Shown here: one piece after another, positions 1 through 11,248 of the stretch | Position numbering within the stretch: position 1 is the stretch's first letter | How the letters are laid out: the number at the start of each line of letters is the position of its first letter | Origin: Prinia subflava | Lineage: Eukaryota; Chordata; Aves; Passeriformes; Cisticolidae | Assembly (NCBI RefSeq): GCF_021018805.1 | Contig: NC_086258.1 | Span: forward strand, 8,967,081-9,031,080 | DNA: 64,000 nt | Direction: 5' to 3' | Notes under the pieces: model-generated | What the model was told of the DNA's origin: nothing | Seen by the model: the letters and a program-made list of their open reading frames with translations, nothing else | Database searches by the model: none | Translations under genes and position numbers: made by a program

Positions 1-552
1 GGGTCCCCTAAAACCTAAAATCTGGCCAAGCTCCCTGCTCCAGATGCTGCTCTCCCTTCCCAGGGAGGAAAACCTGCTCTTGGACTCTTATGGGGCTGCT
101 ATAACTCTCAAATTTTAATAATAGATTACCATTAGTATCAGCCTTATATAATGCACAGCTCATTATTGCTTACTCAGAATAATTTTGCAGCCTCCTTATA
201 GAACCTTGGAACTTTATTTGCTGAGTATAAAATATGCAGAAATGCATGAATAGTTTTAAGACTTAGTACCCTAAACTAATACAGTGTGCTGGTTTTTTTT
301 TCCCTGCACCATGATTGAAGTCAAATTAACATATTTACCTTCAGTGCTCCCAGGAGCAGCATTAAAAAATTCAAGAGGTGATTCAGAATAGTCTCCGATT
401 TACTGTGTTTAAAGCTGGATTTCATTTCTCAGTAAAGCCATGCAAACACCTGACTTCCTTTCAGCTTTCCAACCTCTTTCCTCCCCGTGCAGGCCCTTGG
501 ACTTATCAACAGATGGGAGCAGTGTTATTTCCATTTCAGTCCCAAAAGAAAG
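1..552. other. Non-coding flank, no feature
   Basis: Unique AT-rich sequence. No exon, RNA gene or repeat is recognised. Open frames here run into the following microsatellite and owe their length to it. Confidence 0.5.
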
Positions 553-754
553 TATTTTATTTTATTTTATTTTATTTTATTTTATTTTATTTTATTTTAT
601 TTTATTTTATTTTATTTTATTTTATTTTATTTATTTTATTTTATTTTATTTTATTTTATTTTACTTTACTATATTTATATTTATATTTATATTTATATTT
701 ATATTTATATTTATATTTATATTTATATTTATATTTATATTTATATTTATATTT
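553..754. repeat. Compound microsatellite (TTTTA)n then (ATATTT)n
   Basis: About 110 nt of the pentamer TTTTA are followed directly by about 85 nt of the hexamer ATATTT. All three + frames stay open through it and give artificial Tyr/Leu/Phe-repeat peptides; there is no gene here. Confidence 0.97.
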
Positions 755-1612
755 GGGGATGGTGGAGAAAGCAGGGACAGAGAGTAAGGGAGGAATTGAG
801 TTCTAACAAGTGGCACAGAAGTGTAGCTGCCGTTTTAATCTGGAGTGAGGAGAAGGATGCACTGTGGAGGTTTCAGTCTTTCCTAGGGCAAATCATGGAA
901 ATTGGCTTTATATTCCCATTTTCCCAGGAAAAAAAAAGCTGTGTAGATGCCAGGGTAGGAAATGGAAACTGTTACTTTATTTTGTAAAACAGCTTTTGCC
1001 CTGTAGTTTGTTTATTCTTTAGGGTTCAGGGATGCAAACCCTGCTCCAGAGCCCCCAGGCTGCTCCCCCATCATCTCTGTCTTTAAAACACGTAAGTGCT
1101 GCAGGAAAACCTTCAACCTTAACCCTTTTCCTGCCCCAGGGAATAAATAAATATTCCAGGGAGAGGGTCTGTGAGAGGAGGCTGGGTCAGCACCCTCTGA
1201 GCAGGACAAATCTTCCTGCTAATTCTCTTTACCATGCACTGGAGATACTGCAGTGGGTTTTTTCCATGCCTGCTGCTAGATTAGGAAGTTGTTTCAGCAG
1301 ATGTCGTTTCCTAAGAAAATGGGTTAATGCTTGGTGGTTAGAACGGTGTGGCAAAAAAGCTTATTTGTGTGAGGTTTTGGCTAATTGCCTTGCAAGAGTT
1401 GCAGAGCGTTGCAGCAAATTTCCTGGATTTCGCAATCGCCACGGTTCTGGTTTAACTGGCCAGAAAGATTTGCAAAAATACACAAATAAGTGGAAATGTA
1501 GAGGCAAAAATCACTGGTTGGCTTGCTGCAAAAAGCTGGAGGGCCTTGTGAAGAGGTCTGCGGGTCTGAGCAAGTGGCTGAGGCTTGGGACTGAGTGGAT
1601 TTGGGGGTTTTA
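755..1612. other. Non-coding, no feature
   Basis: Between the microsatellite and the CR1 fragment I see only short chance open frames without splice or family support. Confidence 0.45.
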
Positions 1613-1765
1613 TAGAATTCCAGAATGATTTTTATTGGAAGGGACCTTAAAGCTCATCCCATTCCAGCCCCTGCCATGGGCAGGGACACCTTCCACTGTT
1701 CCAGGATGCTCCAAGCCCTGTCCAACCTGGTTTGGGACATTTCCAGGGATGGGACAGCCTCAGCT
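1613..1765 (-). mobile_element. CR1 LINE 3' fragment
   Basis: The + strand reads as the complement of a CR1 tail: agaattccagaatgat, ttggaagggaccttaaagct, cctgccatgggcagggacac, caagccctgtccaacctgg and ttccagggatgggacagcc, in the expected order. It is 5'-truncated and non-coding. Confidence 0.85.
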
Positions 1766-4700
1766 CATGGGACTGATGGAGCTGGGAGCTGCTCTGAGCT
1801 GGGAGCACGGGGAGGAGTTTCCATCCGAAGGCAGGGATTCGGTGTAAAATGGGCCAGGAAAATGCAAATCGAGTGTTGTTGCTTCCATGAAAGGACTTGT
1901 ACTGCGTCAAAAAGCACAGCAGCGATGAACTGGTGGGGCTGTGAGGGACCTGGGGGTCTCCTGGGGTGCTCCAAGGAAGGGTGACCATCCTGCAGCCACT
2001 CCTGCCACCCTGTGCCATGGGTAAAACTGGGCAGAATCCCCAAAGCTGACACAGCCCCAGGCTGGGGGCTCGGGCATCAGCCAGCGCTGCATCCCCCAGT
2101 GCTGCCTAAATCACTCATTTGCTTCTGTCTGAGCAGCAGCATAAACCAGGAATAAATGGACTTGGCTCCATAAACTTAGCACTTAAATATTTTCCCAGGC
2201 AGGAGAGAAAAAAAAAACCCAACCACCAACATTTGCTTTCCATGCAAAACATATAAATCTTGGAAAAGTTCCCGAAGTTGTGTGTTTAACTGTTCATATC
2301 TGTGTGTTTGTAGGAGAGAAGGGGATATTCCCCCGCATAATTATTTTCCTTTTTTAAAAGGAAGCTGGAATGTTTGTGAGGAAGACATTGGGGATGAAGG
2401 AGAGTGAGGATGGGGAAGGGAAGCACCTTCCCCTCATTCCCTCCCTGCCAGGACTAACCACAAACTCTGCTTTGACTCGCTGCGTTTTGGGGCTGTTCCT
2501 GCTTATCTGATGAGTTTTAGTGAAACACAGATCTGGCTGTTGGTTTCTTTTTAATCCTACCCCAGCCCAGGAGCTGTTAGTGGAGTTTATTTAAAGTTTA
2601 AATCGTGGATGCTGTGTAGAACACAGCTCTGCCCTCCTTCCCAATGCCCTGCTGTGGGTGGATGCTCCTTTATTTCCTGCTCACCCCATGAGAGACCCCA
2701 CTGTCACCATTCAGAGATGCAGGGACAGATACAAAAATATTTATTTTTGTACAAAAATCACTGTTTCTCCAAAAATCCCCAAGGAGATGCTGTGGAGATC
2801 CTTCAGTGGGGTGATGCAAAGCTCATGGTGGCACCACCCTGTCCCCATCCTGGGGGTGGCACTGGGATGCAGCTGGGAATGGGGACTGGGGATGGAGGGC
2901 AGGTTGGAAATTCTGCAGCACACTGACCCTTCCCCAGCACTGTGAGCACACAGCTGGGGAGAAACTGGGAGATAAACCCACCCAAACCTCCTCTGCAGAG
3001 GGAAAAAATCCCAACAGCCATCCCCCAGCTTCTCCCCACAGCCCTCTGTGCCTCGCTGTCACTGCAGTCCCCACTCCAGAGCTGGAGATGTTTAATTTAT
3101 TTGTGTTCTCCTAACACCTTTCTGTTTCATAACAGGAATCACTCCCGGGTTTGGCCGGGAGGCAGCGGAGCTCCCTGTAATCCAGGAGTGAATCAAAGCA
3201 ACTTTTTACAAAACAAGATTCTCTCTCACTGTTGCAAAAGAGCTTTGGGGAAATCTGGTTTTTGTGGTTAAGGATCTTACTCTTGATGCACAAGGAAAAT
3301 TATGTGTAGCTTTTATTTGGCCCAAAGGATTCTTACAACATTATCCGTATTTCCTTTAATTTGTGGGATTTCTAGTAAATGGGCTTAAAAATAGGTCTGG
3401 GCAAGATGCCAGGGTACATACGAGGAGCAGAAAGGCTTTGCAGGCTGTGAGCTGCTCGCTTTCACTTCTCCCTGGGCACGGGGCGGTTGCTCACCTTTTG
3501 GGGTTGAATTTAATCATGTCCCTGGAATTCTTTGGAAGTTGATACAGCAGAAAAAAATCTTTTCACTCGCTCTTAGAACTGATGCAGTGGAGTTGCTGAG
3601 CTGGGCTCGAGTCTGGAAAGGGGCAGGGGGAGCTGCAGCACCAGGGGAGGGCAGGGATGGGGGGGATGCAAGGGGAGGTCTGGACCTCTGGTGGGATTTA
3701 GGGACCCTGGAAAACCAGAGTACAAATAGGAGCAGAATATGGCAGTGATAATATGTCTTTTGTTTTTTTCTTTCCACTTTTCATTCTCAGAGGTCTCTTT
3801 AAGCCTTTTGGTAAGTGGGAGAAATCTCAGGAGGGAGAGGCTGGAGCCGGGGTGGCCGCGGTGTGCCCGGCTCACTGGGTGGGATTCAGCTGAGTCCTTC
3901 AAAATCAGGCTGGTTCAAGTGACTTAAAAATCCCTTTTTCCCTGGGGACAGCCTTCCACTAAGATGTGGTGGGTTTATGCAGCTGGAGCCCCAGCAGGAA
4001 AGGGAAGGAAAGTGGGAAAAGATCCATGTGGCATCCAGCCTTCCTCGCTCCAAGGGCACCTCGTGCCTTCCCAAAGAGTGGGGGTTTTGTCCTGCTTTTG
4101 TAAAATCCAGCTCATTTTATTTTGATTCAGTCTTCGGGCAAAAATCTGTAAAACTTTGAGTCTTGTGGCTGCTGTGTCTCTCTGTTGTGAGCAGTTTGTT
4201 GGGAGGTGAAGAGGAGGAGTGGGGAGATGGATGAAGATCAGGAAGGTTTTGAGCTCCCTGGGAGCAGCAGCAGTGTTGGACCAGTGTGGTGGGCAAGGAG
4301 CAGGCTTGGGTTGAGGCTGCAGTGCTCTTGAACTAAAAATGTGCATTTTCACATGGTGGTGGTGATGGACTTCCATAAAATCAAGAGGATTTCCATAAAC
4401 ACTTTCCATAAAATCAGGATTGTGTGGTGCCTGCTGCAGAAGGGGAAATTCTTTGTGTCACTGGCAGCAGTGTACCAATAACACTTTTTATCCAGGGATA
4501 CCGAGGTGCTTTGCAGATAAGAGGTCTCCTGGTGCCTCTGTGAGCTGAGGGAGGTGGGGTCAGTTCATCACCTCAGCCCTGTTTCCCCCAAGGCTGCAGC
4601 CTGGCTCCTCGGCTGATGCCACACTTCTCCCTAAAAGCTGATAAATTGATAAAATTCCAGGATTGTGGTGCTTGGGGACTGCAGTCCCATGAGCCACTGC

Positions 4701-5520
4701 CAGCACCCCACAGTTCCCCAGGATCCTTGCTGGGGCAGGCAGGTGAATTTGCTGCAGCTCCTCTAAAAAGGGCGGATATTTGGGATGTATCCGGGATATG
4801 TATCTGTATTTGGGATGTCAACTGAGCTCACTGGTGCCAGACCTTTCCATGGCAGAGCAGCAGCAGCTGAATGGGTCTTGAGCCTTTTCCACTCCTGCCT
4901 CCAAGGGCTTTTCCATGTTCTGGGAGAAAACACAGCAGAGAAAAACACCCTGTGCTGCCTCTGCGTGCTTTTGATGTGTCGTGAGCAGGAATCAGCTGCT
5001 TCCTTCTCCACACGGAGCTGCTGAGTGCCAGCACCCCAAAACTTTCCTTGTTAAACCTTGGGATTGAGCAGCTCCCAGCCCCAGGGCCTCTCCCAAATCC
5101 AAAGTCCCAACCTCCAGCCAGCCCAGCACCAGCTCACACCTGAACTGATGTTCAAATTCACCTCCTTTGCTGGGATTCAGCTTTCCAGGCACCCCAGAGA
5201 AAAAAACTCCTGTTGTTCCTCCAAAGGCCAAGGTGGAACGGGCAGCTGCAGCCCAGCCCCGTGGGAAGGGCAGGTTTTTAGGGATGGTTTTGGGGAGATG
5301 AGCTGGGAACGCTGCTGGGTCCCTCACCAGGGCTGGGATGTGTCAGCTCCTCTTCAAAAAACAGACAACGTGAGCCCCTTTGATTTTTCTTTTTAAAAAT
5401 AATTGGGTTTGTGAGCGTGGTTTGAGGGGTGAGGTGCAGGGGGGGTGCGGGATGTGTTTAAAAGATTTTTAACTGAGAGCCAGCAATTTTAATATTTTCT
5501 GTGTCTTGGATGTGTTGTGA
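1766..5520. other. Non-coding region upstream of NACC2
   Basis: Mostly unique sequence with short poly(A) and poly(T) runs. Open frames are short and overlap one another on both strands. I recognise no exon, RNA gene or transposon. Confidence 0.45.
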
Positions 5521-5695
5521 TTTACATTTGATTTTAGGCGTAATTAGAAATGCAAGTGGAGCGCTTTGTGTTTTACCTCTGCTTCAACTATTTATGGCAT
5601 GATATGCAAATGAAGCAAGCCATGAATATTAAAGATTAGAGCGTGTTACAAAGTATCACTGTCTTTAATGAGTTCGGTAATGGGCACAGGCTCTG
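5521..5695. promoter_or_regulatory. Candidate conserved enhancer-like block with octamer site
   Basis: A unique AT-rich block with packed transcription-factor-like words: gtaattag at about 5540, a perfect POU octamer ATGCAAAT at 5604-5611, tgaatatta and ctttaatgag. It has no repeat character and lies beside a CpG-dense islet. Function is inferred from composition only. Confidence 0.35.
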
Positions 5696-5704
5696 GAATA
5701 TGGA

Positions 5705-6005
5705 GGTATTTGCCGGCTTGGCGCTGCGCAGCTCCGGCTTTGGTTACATCCCGGGGGAGCGGGGCTGGGATTTACAGGCTCTCCAGCCCCTGCTCGGCTG
5801 CAGGAGGTAGGTGAGAATCCCCGGCGTTCCCATGACAAAGGCGGCTGCGGCTGCCGAGGGGCGGTGATGGATTATATCGCACGGAGCCCGGTGCGCTTCT
5901 CGTCTAGGTCAATCCGTTCCGTCTGCGGCGGGGATGCGAAGGCGCTCGCCGACCTTGCAAGGTGCTCCGCAGCGCCGGGAGGGGATCTAAACACGCTCCC
6001 TGCCA
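5705..6005. promoter_or_regulatory. CpG-dense islet, possible alternative promoter
   Basis: Roughly 300 nt with many CpG dinucleotides in otherwise CpG-poor DNA. It includes a donor-like caggag|gtaggt at about 5799-5810 and gcaag|gtgctc at about 5957-5968. It could be a far-upstream NACC2 first exon or a separate short transcript. No TATA box or clear start is visible. Confidence 0.35.
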
Positions 6006-6190
6006 AAATGGAGCTGCTGCTCCTCCAGCACGGGCACCCCAGAAATTCCCGGGCTGCTCCTCCTGGGTCAGGCTGGGAATTGTCCGGGGGGTTGTGGACA
6101 CGTCTGACCCGCTGGAGAGCGGAGGGTGGGCAGGGGGCGCCTTGGGGTGACCCCGCTGCGTGTGGGAGGCAGCACAGCCTGGGCTGAGCT

Positions 6191-6940
6191 TGAAATCAGC
6201 CGCTGGTTTTAATTCTAAATCAGCCGCTGGTTTTAATTCTAAACCAGTAACTGGTTTTAGTCCTAAATCAGTCACTGGTTTTAATTCCAAATCAGCCGCT
6301 GGTTTTAATTCTAAATCAGCCGCTGGTTTTAGTCCTAAATCAGTCACTGATTCTAATTCCAAATCAGCCACTGGTTTTAGCCACTGGTTTTAAATCAGTA
6401 ACTGATTCTAACTCTAAATCAGTCACTGGTTTTAGCCCTAAATCAGTCACTGGTTTTAATTCCAAATCAGCCACTGGTTTTAGCCCTAAATCAGTCACTG
6501 GTTTTAGCCCTAAATCACTGACTGGTTTTAATTCCAAATCAGCCACTGGTTTTAAATCAGTAACTGATTCTGACTCTAAATCAATGACTGATTTTAGCCC
6601 TAAATCAGTAACTGGTTTTAGCTCTAAATCAGTAACTGGTTTTAGCTCTAAATCACTGACTGGTCTTAGACCTAAATCAGTAACTGGTTTTTAATTCTAA
6701 ATCAGCCACTGGTTTTAAGTCAGTAACTGGTTTTACCTCTGAATGAGTGACTGGTTTTAGCCCTAAATCAGTCACTGGTTTTAGCCACTGGTTTTAAATC
6801 AGTAACTGGTTTTAATTCTGAATCAGTGACTGGTTTTAGCCCTAAATCAGTAACTGGGCTTAGCTCTAAATCAGTGATTTTACCTCTAAACCAGTGACTG
6901 ATCTTATCTCTAAACCAGTGGCTGGTTTTACCTCTAAGCC
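6191..6940. repeat. 24-bp minisatellite
   Basis: About 30 imperfect copies of a 24-bp unit built from aaatcagtcactggtttta plus a variable agccct/attct tail, with some units shortened. The multiple-of-three length keeps frames open on both strands and gives LKPVTDLG-like or SKSVTGFN-like periodic peptides, which are artefacts. Confidence 0.95.
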
Positions 6941-9550
6941 AGCCTCAAGAGCTGTAAAAGAGGAAGGTGGCTGCGTTTTGGGGTGCACAGAGGGGCTCCA
7001 TCCCTGCCTGCCCTGCAGAGCCAGCTCTGGGGTCCCTGCAGGGTGCAGCTGATGCTGGGGGGCTGCAGGAGGGGGAAAAACCCAACCAGATACAGAAAGC
7101 GACGGATTTAATTCCAAATGGGGCTTGAGGAGGGTGGGAGGTGGGGAGGGGGGAATGCAGCATGCCCCAGGGAGCGTGCTTTTCAGATTTGAGGTATTTA
7201 AATTACAAATTCTGATGAGGAAGATTGTCAGCAGTATTCAAAACAGTGCTTAAATTCTTTTGAAACACTGTCGAGCTGTGCTGTGGCAGTTGAAAAGTTT
7301 GGCACACAAGAACTTGGCCCAGAAGTTGCTGCTTGGTTGTTTTTTTTTTTCTCCTTTAAAACTCAATTCATCTGTATTCAAGTATCCCACATGCTTAAGG
7401 AAAAATAACCCCACCAGGCTCATACTGGTTTGAGACAGAGCCTTGCCTGCAGGAGAGGCTGCAGAAGGGGTTGATCTCTAATATTAGGGCAGTTCTCTGT
7501 TGGTTAATCAGCATTAATAAGTATTTATACTTGGAAAAAAAGAAAGAGTTTTGCAGTGTTTGTGTCTACTCATAAAAACAACCAGCAGACTGAACTGGGG
7601 TTTGGCATTTCTTGTGATCCACTGGATTATGAGTCCATATGAATTAGATGGACCTAATATAAATTTATATGTATATGTATATATAATCTATAGATATAAT
7701 AGACCTAAAATATTTCTATTTTTGAGGGTTGGTCAGTGTTTGTTGGTGTGGGACCAACTCAGGTTGTGAGCACTGGGGAGATGTTCTCTCCCCAACCTCT
7801 GACCCCTCTCTGCTGCAGAGATTAAAAATCCCCCAGATTTAAGGAATTTCTGTGCTGGGCACCATCAGAGCTCTACCAGCAGCTCAGAACTTGGCAGATG
7901 ATGGTGGACATAGTTTAACATATATATATATATATATAAAAAAATAATATATTGATCATACATCGTCTATATTATAATATATCATCTATGTAATCATCAG
8001 CAGTATATATATATAATGCAATATTCTGGGCTGCAGTGTTGTCTGGGGGTGTTTTAGGGTGTGATACAGAAATAGTCACGTTCTGAAGCTTTGGGCACAG
8101 TTTGTTGCCCCCCTGAAGGGTTTTGCTGCAGGAGGAGAGGAGGCAGAAATGAAAAGTCAGCGTTGAGGCTCCTGCACTCGCTGGTCCTGGGAGCAGGGAT
8201 CAGTCTGGAGGGGTTTTTTCCCCAGGGAGAGGGGAGGCAGGGAATTCTTTGCTGGAGTACAAGCAGAAAGTGCAATATTTTTTTAAAAATACAGGTTTTC
8301 AGCTTTGCCTCCACCTGCAAAGTCAGGCTGGGGTGGCCACCTCATGTCACCAATTTGGGGTTTCTCAGGGTTTTTGCTGAGTGACCAAGCCCCTCATTTT
8401 TGAAGCCCCTCCTGTGCAGTCTCGTGTTTGCCTGTCTGAACCCAGAAGCGCAGAGTTAAATTTCTGCAGTCTCTGCCTTCCCTTGTCTGCGAGCTTCTAT
8501 TTCCATTAAGGATCAAAGTCAGATGCAATTGTAGCTTTGCTTTATAGAGTATTAAAAGTTTAATGTATAAATGTCTCCCTTCACCAGAACTTTTTGGCAG
8601 CCCTGAAATTCCTGCAAAAACACAAAGATCCCCATTGCTGCACGGGCTCAGCTGCCCTTGAGGGGTTAAATATATTATGTCTTCTTTTTTTTTTTCTTTT
8701 TTTTTTTTAAGCAGGGAGAATAAGCTGTAGCCAAAAGTAAAAGTCATTAATTTTAAGACAGAGATGTAAGCAAAGTTTCCTTCCCCTCTGCAGGTTGGTC
8801 AGGGTAGGCTATGCAGTAATTGAAAAGTAAAGGCAATTGAATTACAGGCTCCCGTCCAAACCGAGTGCGATTTCTTCTTCTTCTTCTTCTTCTTCTTTTT
8901 TTTTTTTTTACAACCTCCATTGCATCAGAACTAGGCAGTATTCCTGATGTTCTCATGTGTGTTAATGCTGACTCACAGACTAACTTGCACAAGAAAAAAA
9001 AACACACAGGCAGCTCCACCATACTAGGTAATGAGCTCTAGCAAGAAGCAGCGTCTGATGTTTTGTAAGCTTTTTTTAATTGACCTTTTAAGCTATTTAC
9101 TTTATTTTAAAGCTTTCTGTTCCGTAGTGGCACGGTGCTAGGACTGAGTCATGCATGTTATATATTGCTAGCTCTGCTGTTGTGTACTAGGAGTGAGGAG
9201 AATAGGATTCAGCATGGCACTTGTCTTTTTTGATGTGTTACGGATGGGAATTAGTGCTTGTGATGGGATGCTGCAGGCAGGGTGATGGGGTGCTCTGTGC
9301 TTTCCTATAGCCATAACTTACTCGGGGTCTTGAGTTTTTATTAGATGGCAAAATACTCCGTTCTGCAGAATAATTGTATTTTCTAGCCATGTCTCTCCCT
9401 TCTCCCTTCCCCTTGCAGCAATCCGAAAAAAAAAAATTAAAATGTTGCATTTTCTATTTTTGCTTCTCCTTGCTTTGAGAGCTCTTAAGATCAGTGTTAG
9501 GGAAGGGGGAAAGAGAAGAAAAAAAAAAACCTAATTAAATAATAATGGCA
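6941..9550. other. Non-coding, with AT-rich blocks and simple repeats
   Basis: Contains a (TA)n patch at 7918-7940 and AT-rich DNA to about 8010. Poly(T) lies at 8685-8710, and (TTC)n followed by T13 at about 8872-8910. Unique AT-rich blocks at about 7180-7290 and 9030-9240 look like non-coding elements; the second contains TGAGTCA at about 9146-9152. No coding exon is recognised. Confidence 0.5.
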
Positions 9551-9692
9551 CTAACAGGCTTCGCCTTGGCTGAATGACGGCGCTTTCTGGAGCTGCCGGG
9601 TGGGTGACCTCGAGGAGCCGCGGCGCGCCCGGGCTGCCGGTGACTCACCTTGCAGCAGGACAGACGGGCTGTGCTGGCACCGGGGGGGACAG

Positions 9693-11248
9693 GGGGCTGG
9701 GCAGGGGTCCCCTCTAAGGGACCCCTCGGGGCTGGGCAGGGGTCTCCTCAAAGGGACCCCTCGGGGCTGGGCAGGGGTCCCCTCAAAGGGACCCCTCGGG
9801 GCTGGGCAGGGGTCCCCTCAAAGGGACCCCTCGGGCAGTGCTGGGGTCCCCACAGAGAGAACCCTCGGGGCTGTGCAGGGGATTGGGGTGAGACCCCTCA
9901 GGGCTGGGGTCCCTGGGGCATTGCCAGGGTCCCTACAATGAGACCCCTTGGAGCTGTGCAGGGGATTGGGGTGAGACCCCTCGGGGCAGTGCAGGGGGAC
10001 AGGGGAGAGACCCCTCAGAGCTGTGCCAGGAGATTGGGGTGAGACCCCCTCAGGGCAGTGCTGGGGTCCCTGGGGCTGTGCCGGGGTCTCCACAAAGAGA
10101 CCCCTCAGGACAATGTTGGGATCCCCACAAAGAGACCCCTCGGGGCTGTGCAGGGGATTGGGGTGAGACCCCTCAGGGCTGGGGTCCCTGGGGCTGTGCC
10201 AGGGTCCCTACAATGAGACCCCTGGGGGCTGTGCAGGGGGACAGGGGTGAGACCCCTCAGGGCTGTGCCAGGGATTGGGGTGAGATCCCCCCAGGGCAGT
10301 GCAGGAGTCCCTGGGGCTGTGCCAGGGTCCCTATAAAGAGATCCAGAGACCCCTTGGGGCTGTGCAGGGATTGGGGTGAGACCCCTCAGGGCAGTGCAGG
10401 AGTCCCTGGGGCTGTGCCAAGGTCCCTATAAAGAGATCCAGAGACCCCTTGGGGCTGTGCAGGGGATTGGGGTGAGACCCCTGGGGGCTGTGCAGGGTCC
10501 CCACAAAGGGACCCCTCGGGGCAGTGCTGGGGTCCCCACAGAGAGACCCCTTGGGGCTGTGCAGGGATTGGGGTGAGACCCCTCAGGGCAGTGCCAGGGT
10601 CCCCACAAAGACCCCTTGGGGTTTTGCAGGGGGATCAGGGAGAGACCCCTCGGGACAGTGCTGGGACAGTGCCAGGATCCCCACCAAGAGACCCCTCGGG
10701 GCTGTGCAGGGGGATCAGGGAGAGACCCCTCAGAGCTGTGCCAGGGATTGGGGTGAGACCCCTCAGGGCAGTGCTGGGGTCTCTGGGGCTGTGCCGGTGT
10801 CCCTACAAAGAGACCCCTCGGGGCAATGCTGGGGTCCCCATAAAGAGACCCCTTGGAGCTGTGCAGGGGGGCTGGGAGAGACCCCTCGGGGCTGGGGTGG
10901 GGGTGAGGTCCCTCGGGGCTGTGCCAGGGTCCCCAGGAAGAGCCCCCAGGGCTGCTCTGGGGTCTCCAGGAAGAGCCCCCAGCACTGTGCCAGGGTCCCC
11001 ATGGAGAGATGCTTGGGGCTTTTCAGGGGTCCTTGGGCAGAGACCCCGGGGCTGTGCAGGGTCCCCAGAAAGAGATGCCAGTCCTGTGCCAGGGTCCCTG
11101 GGCAGAGACCCCTCGGGGCTGTGCTGGCATCCCTGTGGCTGTGCCAGCATCTTCAGAGACCCCTTGGGGCAGTGCCAGGTCCCACAGGGAGATGTTTGGA
11201 GCTGTGCCAGGGTCCCCAGAGGAGCCCCCAGGACAGCACCAGGGTCCC
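9693..11248. repeat. Large GC-rich minisatellite
   Basis: About 1.55 kb of tandem repeats. The first part has about four copies of a 35-bp unit (ctgggcaggggtcccctc, then aagggacccctcgggg). It then becomes a longer, more variable unit with landmarks gggattggggtgagacccct, cagggcagtgctggggtccc and tggggctgtgccagggtccc. The + strand is G-run rich and could form G-quadruplexes. Open frames up to 297 codons across it have no family features. Confidence 0.95.

Noticed and set aside
378..987. Tyr/Leu/Ile/Phe-repeat open frames that look like membrane proteins
   Set aside because: They are readings of the (TTTTA)n and (ATATTT)n microsatellite.
6191..6940. Possible CRISPR-like array (24-bp repeats)
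   Set aside because: The units abut with no unique spacers and the host is a vertebrate; this is a minisatellite.
8753..9022. Open frame with a long Arg run on the minus strand
   Set aside because: The Arg/Lys run is the (TTC)n/poly(T) simple repeat read in antisense.
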